This document shows positions 1 to 5,742 of a stretch of 7,274 nt of DNA, one piece after another. Under the pieces are notes generated by a model. That model saw only the letters and a program-made list of their open reading frames with translations. It was not told where the DNA came from and did no database searches. Origin of the DNA: Armatimonadota bacterium (GTDB lineage Bacteria; Armatimonadota; Abditibacteriia; CG2-30-59-28); the NCBI GenBank assembly GCA_016199605.1, contig JACQGJ010000385.1, positions 1 to 7,274 on the forward strand. The letters are read 5' to 3'. Position 1 is the first letter of the stretch, and every line of letters starts with the position of its first letter. Made by a program: the position numbers and the translations under genes.

Positions 1-537
1 AACGGGGACTCGGGAGTGCGTGCGTCCACGATTCAGGAGGCAGCAGACCGAATCGGGGACGTGGTGTATATGCCCATCTATGATGACATCTATACCGCAC
101 TGCAAGTCGCGGGAGCTCCGGGATTGGATCCAGCTATTGGCTGGGCAAGTGGGAACTACTACCATGTAATCGGGTTTGCCGCTTTCCTTATTACCGACGC
201 TGTGGCGACCGGAAGTGACAAATACATCAAGGGAAGCTTCGTCAAGCGCGTTGGGGCGGGGAGCATCGGAGGGAGCGGTAGCTACACTTCGGATGAGACC
301 ATGAAAGTTGTCTCTTTGACGGAGGTGAACACTCCCGTTGGAGGCGGGGCCTCCACCAGCGCCTCCTCCTCGAGCACCAGTAGCACCTCGACCTCCAGCA
401 CCTCAAGCAGCAGTACGAGTAGCACCGGCGGCAGTAGTACCAGTTCGGGAAGTAGCACGAGCAGCACGGGCGGCAGTAGCACCAGTTCGGGGAGCAGCAC
501 AGGAAGTAGCAGTGGAAAAGCCAGCAGCGGTCATTAG
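1..537 (+). CDS. TadG-like pilus-assembly protein, C-terminal part (5' truncated), with Ser/Thr/Gly repeat tail
   Basis: The frame is open from base 1 (reads NGDSGVRAST...) to TAG at 535-537, so the start lies outside the window; a GTG at 16 is an in-frame codon, not a convincing start. Numbered from that GTG, residues 1-105 look like the C-terminal part of TadE/TadG-like Flp-pilus proteins: a 'GDVVYMPIYDDI' strand, then 'YYHVIGFAAFLITDAV' and 'KYIKGSFVKRV', matching the usual pattern of a 'VGFAAF' strand followed by a 'GxFVxxV' strand. The N-terminal membrane helix typical of the family would be upstream. Residues 109-171 are almost only Ser, Thr and Gly, including a 14-residue unit repeated in tandem. 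Family TadG proteins are envelope-anchored minor pilus components; a surface-exposed tail is inference. The position just before cpaB fits a Tad locus. Confident that it is coding; fairly confident of the family. Confidence 0.75.
   Translation, partial: NGDSGVRASTIQEAADRIGDVVYMPIYDDIYTALQVAGAPGLDPAIGWASGNYYHVIGFAAFLITDAVATGSDKYIKGSFVKRVGAGSIGGSGSYTSDETMKVVSLTEVNTPVGGGASTSASSSSTSSTSTSSTSSSSTSSTGGSSTSSGSSTSSTGGSSTSSGSSTGSSSGKASSGH
409..492 (+). repeat. 42-bp tandem repeat (two copies plus partial) inside the TadG-like tail
   Basis: Copies at 409-450 and 451-492 each encode SSTSSTGGSSTSSG; 493-516 continues with SSTGSSSG. The copies differ only at synonymous positions (for example ACG/ACC, GGA/GGG, AGT/AGC), so the peptide is kept while the DNA has drifted. 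The repeat lies in a wider serine-threonine-glycine tract at about 343-531. Copy-number change by slippage would be in-frame, since 42 is divisible by 3. Confidence 0.85.
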
Positions 538-563
538 CCAGTGAAAAAACTCTTATGTTTCAA

Positions 564-592
564 TTGCGAATCCGAAGGTTCCCGGTTATAAT
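564..592 (+). promoter_or_regulatory. Putative sigma70-type promoter for cpaB-tadC
   Basis: A -35 box TTGCGA at 564-569 and a -10 box TATAAT at 587-592 are separated by exactly 17 nt. The -10 is a perfect consensus match and the -35 matches 4 of 6. Transcription would start near 599, giving a leader of about 70 nt before the cpaB ATG at 672. It lies in the 134-nt gap after the TadG-like gene, the only gap in the window with such a match. No strong hairpin with a T-run separates the two genes, so read-through from upstream is also possible. Confidence 0.55.
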
Positions 593-671
593 ACTTCGTC
601 AAATCGACTTTCTCAGATATAGTATGGAGTGATACCCTCGAAGCAAGAGTGAAAGGAGCCGTGATAGCCAC

Positions 672-1661
672 ATGAAAAATCCCATTGTTCTGGGTGCTGT
701 TGTGCTCGGCTTGCTGGCAGCCGTCGTAACCTTCTTCTATTTCAAGAAGAAGAGTGTTCCCCCGCCGACGCTCTCTACAGCGACTGCACACTACGTGGTC
801 GCCAAGGAGGCAATACCCCCGCGCAAACGGATCACCGCCGAGATGATCGAGGTGGTTTCGGAAAAGGGGGTTCAGGAGGGTGCCTTCTGCGCGGCTCCTG
901 AGGAGGTCATCGATAAGAGCCCAAGCAACATGATTCTCAAGGGAGAGAAGATCAAGAAAGAAGCGATTGCGGGATCGCCCAAGATCTTCCCCATACCGGG
1001 AGGGATGCGCGGGATAGCCCTGTTCTTTGATCCCAACGTGACGATCGCCGGACTGATCAACCTCCATGACCGAGTAGACGTGTTGGTGGTTTACCCCGAT
1101 GGTACCGACAACGTGGCCCGCACCGTGGCCCAGGACTGCGAAATCATCTCCATGGATGTTCCCGGGGCGCCTCCTCCCACAGAGGGCAAAGCCGGGAAAG
1201 AGGGTGGCAAGGCGGCGGAATCCAAAGCCGCAGCGCAGCCCGCTCCGGCGACGACTCAGCTTCGAGTCGTCCTGGCAGTCACCCCTCAGGACGCCGTCAA
1301 GATTACCGCAGCGACGGGCAAATCGACGGGCGGCGGCGACCTCCGTCTCGCCTTGCGTAATCCTGAGAAGGAGATCGTGGAGGCGAAGGTTGAAGAAGAA
1401 TGGGAACACCCGCATCGCGTTCACAAGCACTATCCCTTCCCGGCCCCCGCTTCACCGGAGAACATTCCGCGTCGGTCTACCGGCCCGACCCAGCAAGGGG
1501 CCGCAGCAGCGGCAGGCGGATCCGCGGGTAGAAATGTTGTTCTGCCTCCCGGTCCGATGGGGTTTGGAGGAATGGGTGTACCCGGAGCCCCCAAGTCAAA
1601 AGAGAAGACGGTTGAGGTGATACGAGGCACGACCAAGGAAAGCGTCCCCGTGAAGGAATAA
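672..1661 (+). CDS. cpaB: Flp pilus assembly protein CpaB/RcpC (SAF domain)
   Basis: 329 aa. In the family this envelope protein is part of the Tad secretion channel and is thought to support the secretin. Residues 5-24 form one hydrophobic helix (signal anchor), followed by KKK. Residues about 39-103 fit a SAF domain: 'YVVAKEAIPPRKRITAEMI', then 'GEKIKKEAI'. Residues about 108-230 fit the RcpC-type domain: 'PGGMRGIALFFD', 'LHDRVDVLVVYPDG', 'TQLRVVLAVTPQDAVKITAA', 'GGDLRLALRNP'. The two halves of that domain are split by an Ala/Lys/Pro linker (about 164-194). A Pro/Gly/Ala/His-rich stretch (about 246-308) precedes the final 'KTVEVIRGTTKESVPV', which is the usual family ending. At 329 aa it is somewhat long for the family because of these inserts. 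The ATG follows AAAGGAG (652-658) at a rather long spacing of 13 nt; no other in-frame start is near. First gene after the putative promoter. Confidence 0.9.
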   Translation: MKNPIVLGAVVLGLLAAVVTFFYFKKKSVPPPTLSTATAHYVVAKEAIPPRKRITAEMIEVVSEKGVQEGAFCAAPEEVIDKSPSNMILKGEKIKKEAIAGSPKIFPIPGGMRGIALFFDPNVTIAGLINLHDRVDVLVVYPDGTDNVARTVAQDCEIISMDVPGAPPPTEGKAGKEGGKAAESKAAAQPAPATTQLRVVLAVTPQDAVKITAATGKSTGGGDLRLALRNPEKEIVEAKVEEEWEHPHRVHKHYPFPAPASPENIPRRSTGPTQQGAAAAAGGSAGRNVVLPPGPMGFGGMGVPGAPKSKEKTVEVIRGTTKESVPVKE

Positions 1662-1688
1662 GGGACTTCTTTGGTAGGCCGGAAGCCC

Positions 1689-1750
1689 TTGCCCGATTCT
1701 CGCTGAGTCGTTAAAATTGGGCAGGTCCGCTTCCCGTCACGGAGACGGGA
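1689..1750 (+). other. Two adjacent inverted repeats in the cpaB-cpaE gap
   Basis: Hairpin 1 pairs 1689-1698 (TTGCCCGATT) with 1715-1724 (AATTGGGCAG): ten pairs, two of them G-U, around a 16-nt loop. Hairpin 2 pairs 1732-1738 (TCCCGTC) with 1744-1750 (GACGGGA): seven perfect pairs and a 5-nt loop. Neither is followed by a T-run, so they are not typical Rho-independent terminators. They could stabilise or pause the transcript between cpaB and cpaE; that is inference. The rest of the 160-nt gap shows only the cpaE ribosome site. Confidence 0.4.
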
Positions 1751-1821
1751 GTGGAGCATTTGTCGTTGACTCCGATCACAGGTACGCACCACCCTCGAAG
1801 GCAAAGATTGAAGGAGCAGTA

Positions 1822-3075
1822 ATGGCCGATAGTACTCAGGAGATACGTGTCTTTGTCGCTCACTCGGACGGGGAAGCTTTCGCCGAGATCGATGAGGCGT
1901 TGGTGGATAATCGCGCATTGCGCATCATTGGACGTTCCACCGAGGCCGCTCAGGCAACCCAGTTGATGGCCCAACTTAAGCCGGATGTGCTGGTGATTGA
2001 CGGAGATGACCCGAAGCTGGAACCGATGGGGGTCTTAGAGGACATCTTCGTCAAGGATCTCCCCATCGGCGGGATCATCCTCTGGGAAGTACAGGACAAC
2101 GACCGCATTCGACAGGCGATGCGCGCTGGCGCCGAGGATTTCCTCATCAAGCCCGTCGAGGCGGAAGCGCTTGTCGTCTCTGTGAATAATGCCTTCAATA
2201 TCGTCCGCGAGAAGTTCCCTGAGGGATGGACAAAACCCGAGCCTGCCGCGGCCCCGACCACAGGTGAGGTCGTTGAGGCTGGAGGCAAGGTGATCGGCGT
2301 CTGCAGCGGGAAGGCCGGCACAGGCAAAACCACCGTTGCCACTAATCTGGCGGTTGCTCTGGCGAAAGTCCAAAAGCTTACCACAACCCTGATCGACCTC
2401 GATCATTGTGAGGCGGCGGTCCTGCTCAATCTTCGTCCTGCTCGAAGCCTGGCGGACCTCGGCCAATTGGGAGGCGACCTCGACTTTGAGATGGTCAAAT
2501 CCTGCCTCTCACATCATCAGGCAGGCGTGGGACTGGTCCCGGGAACAACCCAGCCGGGGGTGGACGATCTGGAAAGCGTGAACTCCGCGCTTCTTGGGAA
2601 AGTATTGAATCTTCTGCGGGCAAACGAACACTATGTCATCGTCATCTTCCCCCTCCTTCACGGGGATGAGCACTTTGGTCTCCTGCCTCTGTGCGACGAG
2701 GTCTTGTGTGTGGCGACTGCTCGTAACCTGCTCGACTTGAAGAGCACGAAGATGTTCCTCGACGCCATATCGGAGAAATTCGTGACCGAGGAGAAACTTA
2801 GAGTCGTTCTCAACCGGTACTCGAAGGATGAGTTCGTATCTCTCGAGGATGTCGAGAAGACTCTGCACCGCAAGGTCTACATCACGCTGCCGGAAGAAGA
2901 GAAGCTGGTGACGGATTCCATCAACCTTGGAGTTCCGTTCGTCCTCAAGGATTCGAAACATCCCATGTCGGAAGGCGTCATCCACCTTTCGGGCATCGTT
3001 TCCGGGCGTGAAGTCCCGGGTTCCGACAAAGACCGGGAAAAGCACGGCTGGTGGATTTTCGGCAAGAAGCATTAA
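1822..3075 (+). CDS. cpaE: Tad pilus ATPase CpaE/TadZ (receiver-like domain plus ParA/MinD-like ATPase)
   Basis: 417 aa. TadZ/CpaE proteins position the pilus machine in the cell and recruit the secretion ATPase. Residues 7-125 look like an atypical receiver domain: strand 'PDVLVID' with D60 at the phospho-acceptor place and 'FLIKPV' with K110, but the N-terminal acidic pair is not clear ('VFVAHSD'). Residues 156-395 are a ParA/MinD-type ATPase: deviant Walker A GKAGTGKTT at 163-171 with signature lysine K164 and P-loop K169; A' motif 'TTLIDLD' with D192. The strand where Walker B is expected reads 'YVIVIFP' (271-277) and lacks the usual Asp. The C-terminal tail 'GWWIFGKKH' is aromatic and basic and could touch the membrane (inference). 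Start choice: ATG 1822 has AAGGAG at 1811-1816, 5 nt upstream; an in-frame TTG at 1717 would add 35 residues without a ribosome site and outside the conserved domain. Confidence 0.9.
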   Translation: MADSTQEIRVFVAHSDGEAFAEIDEALVDNRALRIIGRSTEAAQATQLMAQLKPDVLVIDGDDPKLEPMGVLEDIFVKDLPIGGIILWEVQDNDRIRQAMRAGAEDFLIKPVEAEALVVSVNNAFNIVREKFPEGWTKPEPAAAPTTGEVVEAGGKVIGVCSGKAGTGKTTVATNLAVALAKVQKLTTTLIDLDHCEAAVLLNLRPARSLADLGQLGGDLDFEMVKSCLSHHQAGVGLVPGTTQPGVDDLESVNSALLGKVLNLLRANEHYVIVIFPLLHGDEHFGLLPLCDEVLCVATARNLLDLKSTKMFLDAISEKFVTEEKLRVVLNRYSKDEFVSLEDVEKTLHRKVYITLPEEEKLVTDSINLGVPFVLKDSKHPMSEGVIHLSGIVSGREVPGSDKDREKHGWWIFGKKH

Positions 3076-3113
3076 CCTCTTGTCGTCTGATCCATCCGAC
3101 GCGATTGGTTGAG

Positions 3114-3146
3114 TCTTACGTGATTGCCTGAAAGCACAACGTAAGG
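3114..3146 (+). promoter_or_regulatory. Inverted repeat overlapping the cpaF Shine-Dalgarno
   Basis: CTTACGT at 3115-3121 is the perfect reverse complement of ACGTAAG at 3139-3145, with a possible extra T-G pair at 3114/3146. The 17-nt loop can form a small inner stem TGC/GCA (3125-3127 with 3134-3136). The 3' arm covers the first bases of the cpaF ribosome site AAGGAGG (3143-3149). In RNA this could limit ribosome access to cpaF; function is inferred only. There is no T-run, so it is not a typical terminator. Confidence 0.45.
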
Positions 3147-3154
3147 AGGAAATG

Positions 3155-4615
3155 ATGGCTGAGTCAAGACCGACAATCATCCTGCGACGGCCGGGGGCCC
3201 CGCCCGCCGCTCCAACGGCTACGGGCGATGACGGCGGCAAGGCTGCTTCCGCAGTCGGTGTGCAGCCGCCCGTGGAATCACCCCCTCCTGTAGCGCCCAA
3301 GCCCGCGCCCGAGCCAGCGGCCAAAGTGACCGAAGAGGAGGTCGCTGACGACGATCAGATGGTGCATCTGCGCACCAAGGTGCATGAAACACTCATCCCC
3401 GCATTGGAGCTTCCTACCGGCACCTCGATGGGCAAGCTCAATGAGCAGATGGTTCGACAGCACGCGGAAGTCATCATGAAGCAGATCCTCGACCAGGAGG
3501 GAGTTCCGCTTTCAGCCAAGCGGCGGGCGGTCCTGCTGGAAGAGGTCATGGATGAGGTCGTCGGTTACGGGCCCATCCAGAGCCTGCTGGACGACCCGAC
3601 AATCAGCGAAGTCATGGTGAACGCTCCGGATGAGATTTTTGTCGAGCGGAAAGGCAAAGTCGTTCGCGCGATCAAGCGCTTCAATGACGATGAGCATACC
3701 CGCCGCATCATCGACAAAATCCTGGCTCCCCTTGGACGGCGGGTCAATGAACGCACTCCCATCGCAGACGGGCGGTTGCCGGACGGGTCTCGTGTCAATG
3801 TCATCATTCCCCCGCTTGCCTTGAAAGGGTCTTCGATCACCATTCGAAAGTTCTCGAAGAGTCCTTTGACGGATCAGGACCTGGTCGACAAGGGCAGCAT
3901 GACGGCCCAGATGCGAGACTTCCTGAAAGCGTGCGTCGAGGCCAGACTTAACGTCATTATCGCCGGCGGCACCGGCTCTGGTAAGACGACCTTGCTCAAC
4001 GTGATGTCCAGTTTCATTCCCAAGGATGAGCGACTCGTCACTGTCGAGGACGCAGCCGAACTGCAGATCCATCAGCCAAATCTTGTTTCGCTGGAATCCC
4101 GACCCCCCAACATCGAAGGCGAAGGTCAGGTGACGATCCGCGACCTGGTTCGGAACGCGCTGCGTATGCGTCCCGAGCGAATCGTCGTCGGGGAGTGCCG
4201 GGGCGGTGAGGCCCTCGACATGCTTCAGGCCATGAACACTGGGCACGACGGCTCCATGTCAACCGTTCACAGTAATACGCCTCGTGACACCATCTCGCGT
4301 CTGGAAACCCTGGCCATGATGTCCGGACTGGAACTGCCGATCAAGGTCTTGAGCAAGCAGATTGCCTCAGCAATCAACATCATCGTGCAGCAGGCTCGCC
4401 TGTCAGACGGTTCCCGGAGAGTGACCTACGTCACGGAAGTGCAGGGCATGGAAGGGGAAACGATCCTCTTGCAGGACATTTTCGTTCACGAGCAGAAAGG
4501 CATCGATTCCGAGGGCAAGGTCATCGGAGAGATGAAGCCCACCGGGTTCCGTCCCAAGTGCGTGCCTCAATTGATCGCCGCGGGCTGCAAACTTCCGCCC
4601 GGATTGTTCACGTAG
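3155..4615 (+). CDS. cpaF: Tad secretion ATPase CpaF/TadA (type II/IV secretion ATPase, VirB11-like)
   Basis: 486 aa. Cytoplasmic hexameric ATPase that powers Flp pilin assembly, and in some Tad systems retraction, by acting on the TadB/TadC platform. Residues 10-68 are a Pro/Ala-rich, then acidic, disordered-looking leader. Residues about 70-255 form the N-terminal domain ('GYGPIQSLLDDPTISEVMVN', 'RVNERTPIADGRLPDGSRVN'). The ATPase core follows: Walker A GGTGSGKTT at 271-279, Asp box 'VTVEDAAELQ' at 295-304 (E298, D299), Walker B region 'ERIVVGECRGGEALDML' at 341-357 (E347), His box 'GHDGSMSTVHSN' at 363-374. All catalytic motifs are intact and the length is usual. Start choice: two ATGs are in tandem (3152, 3155). 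AAGGAGG ends at 3149, so 3155 has a workable 5-nt spacing while 3152 has only 2. The gap to cpaE is 79 nt and contains the inverted repeat. Confidence 0.95.
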   Translation: MAESRPTIILRRPGAPPAAPTATGDDGGKAASAVGVQPPVESPPPVAPKPAPEPAAKVTEEEVADDDQMVHLRTKVHETLIPALELPTGTSMGKLNEQMVRQHAEVIMKQILDQEGVPLSAKRRAVLLEEVMDEVVGYGPIQSLLDDPTISEVMVNAPDEIFVERKGKVVRAIKRFNDDEHTRRIIDKILAPLGRRVNERTPIADGRLPDGSRVNVIIPPLALKGSSITIRKFSKSPLTDQDLVDKGSMTAQMRDFLKACVEARLNVIIAGGTGSGKTTLLNVMSSFIPKDERLVTVEDAAELQIHQPNLVSLESRPPNIEGEGQVTIRDLVRNALRMRPERIVVGECRGGEALDMLQAMNTGHDGSMSTVHSNTPRDTISRLETLAMMSGLELPIKVLSKQIASAINIIVQQARLSDGSRRVTYVTEVQGMEGETILLQDIFVHEQKGIDSEGKVIGEMKPTGFRPKCVPQLIAAGCKLPPGLFT

Positions 4616-4666
4616 AGGTTCCGATCTGACATAAGCGTTGTGCATCAAAGCATCGCCCTTCTCCGG

Positions 4667-4681
4667 TTCCTTTGAAAGGAG
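4667..4681 (+). promoter_or_regulatory. Hairpin containing the tadB Shine-Dalgarno
   Basis: TTCCTT (4667-4672) can pair with AAGGAG (4676-4681) around a TGA loop: five Watson-Crick pairs and one T-G. The 3' arm is most of the tadB ribosome site (AGGAGG 4677-4682, 9 nt before the TTG start). Pairing would hide the site. A role in translation control is inference; purine-rich ribosome sites next to pyrimidine-rich DNA give such pairings by chance fairly often. Confidence 0.35.
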
Positions 4682-4691
4682 GGGCTCTTAG

Positions 4692-5669
4692 TTGAATCCT
4701 ATCGGCATTGTAATCCTCCTGTTCGTCGGCGTCCTTGTCGTCGTGGCAATCGTTCGGGCCATGGGCGGCAAAGGCCGCAAGACCATTGATCGACGCATGG
4801 AGGACGTGGTAGGCGGCGGTGGCGGGTTCGACGCGGGAATATCCGCTGAACTCGACGCTCGGATGATCGCGGGCAAGCGATCCGAGCGGTTTCAGATCAT
4901 CAGCGACCTCCTCAAAGGCAGAACTTTTTTCAAGAAGATTGACCTCGCACTGATCGCCGCGGGAATTCCTCTCAAACCCGTGGAGTTCCTGGGACTGGTT
5001 GTCCTGTCTACCCTCGTGATGACGATCATCGGCATCTTTGTTGGGAAGAAGGTGCTGATGACGGTCTTGTTCACACTCATCGGGTTCAAGCTCCCTTTCA
5101 TGGTACTCAACTTTCTTCGCGGCAGACGCATCCGGATTTTCGAGTCGCAGCTTTCTGATTCCCTGACAATGATTGCTTCCGGCCTCAAGGCTGGCTACGG
5201 GTTTCTGCAAGGAATCAATGCTGCCGCTGAACAAATGCCACCACCGATCTCCGAGGAGTTCAGGAGAGTCGTTCGCAGCGCCCAACTGGGGATGGAGATG
5301 CGGGACGCTCTGGAGCGGATGGGGCAACGTGTGCAGAGCTACGACCTGGATATGGCCATCACCGCCTGCTGCGTCCAGTTGCAGACGGGGGGCAATTTGT
5401 CTGAGTTGCTGGAAACCATTTCCCAGACCATCCGCGCCCGGATCAAGCTTCGCAGGGAGATTAGTGCGGCCACCGCCCAGGGCCGGATGAGCGGTGCGAT
5501 ACTGGTGCTGCTGCCAGTTGGCATCGGCGTGGCGTTGAACTTCATCAACCGCGACTATGCCTCGTTGCTCTTCACGACGGACCTGGGCAAAAGCATGATA
5601 AAGGTGGCCTTGGGAATGCAGTTCACGGGCTGCTGGATCATCAACAAGATGCTGCAGTTCGATGGTTAG
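4692..5669 (+). CDS. tadB: Tad pilus platform protein TadB (T2SSF domain)
   Basis: 325 aa inner-membrane protein that, with TadC, forms the platform on which the CpaF/TadA ATPase acts. A first membrane helix spans about residues 4-21. A cytoplasmic segment holds the linker 'FFKKIDLALIAAGIPLKPVEF' region (about 79-99), and helices follow at about 98-117 and 121-142. A T2SSF cytoplasmic domain spans about 150-265: 'FESQLSDSLTMIASGLKAGY', then 'MRDALERM', 'DLDMAITACCVQLQTGGNLS' and 'LLETISQTIRAR'. Closing helices lie at about 267-285 and 303-318. Length and order are normal for TadB. Start choice: TTG at 4692 directly follows an in-frame TAG (4689-4691) and has AGGAGG 9 nt upstream. The next ATG (residue 24) would delete the first helix, so the TTG is well supported. 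The gap to cpaF is 76 nt. Confidence 0.93.
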   Translation: MNPIGIVILLFVGVLVVVAIVRAMGGKGRKTIDRRMEDVVGGGGGFDAGISAELDARMIAGKRSERFQIISDLLKGRTFFKKIDLALIAAGIPLKPVEFLGLVVLSTLVMTIIGIFVGKKVLMTVLFTLIGFKLPFMVLNFLRGRRIRIFESQLSDSLTMIASGLKAGYGFLQGINAAAEQMPPPISEEFRRVVRSAQLGMEMRDALERMGQRVQSYDLDMAITACCVQLQTGGNLSELLETISQTIRARIKLRREISAATAQGRMSGAILVLLPVGIGVALNFINRDYASLLFTTDLGKSMIKVALGMQFTGCWIINKMLQFDG

Positions 5670-5715
5670 AAGAGGTACTTCCTTCCGCAATTGCCAACCC
5701 GAGAGAACGTAACAT

Positions 5716-5737
5716 CCTTCCCACAGGGGAGTGAAGG
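5716..5737 (+). promoter_or_regulatory. Alternative hairpins over the tadC ribosome site
   Basis: CCTTCCC at 5716-5722 can pair in two mutually exclusive ways. It can form CTTCCC (5717-5722) with GGGGAG (5726-5731) around an ACA loop, or CCTTC (5716-5720) with GAAGG (5733-5737), the latter being the likely tadC Shine-Dalgarno 5 nt before ATG 5743. Either fold uses the same left arm, so the first fold would free GAAGG and the second would hide it. A switch function is inference. Confidence 0.35.
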
Positions 5738-5742
5738 CACAA

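Noticed and set aside
282..500. Minus-strand open frame rich in Leu, Val and Glu repeats opposite the TadG-like tail
   Set aside because: It is the mirror of the Ser/Thr/Gly codon repeats and has no ribosome site or family resemblance.
661..675. Mini-ORF GTG-ATA-GCC-ACA-TGA whose stop overlaps the cpaB ATG
   Set aside because: The Shine-Dalgarno ends only 2 nt before this GTG, too close for initiation; four codons without other support.
534..1430. Long minus-strand open frame (298 codons) over cpaB
   Set aside because: Antisense shadow of a recognisable cpaB; its protein has no domain-like pattern.
1766..1794. TTGACT as a -35 box for a cpaE promoter
   Set aside because: No acceptable -10 at 16-18 nt; the expected place reads CCACCC.
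1717..1821. 35-residue N-terminal extension of CpaE from TTG 1717
   Set aside because: No ribosome site, the sequence lies in the hairpin region, and ATG 1822 has an ideal AAGGAG.
4608..5690. Long minus-strand open frame (360 codons) over tadB
   Set aside because: Antisense shadow of high-GC coding sequence; TadB on the + strand has clear helices and T2SSF motifs.
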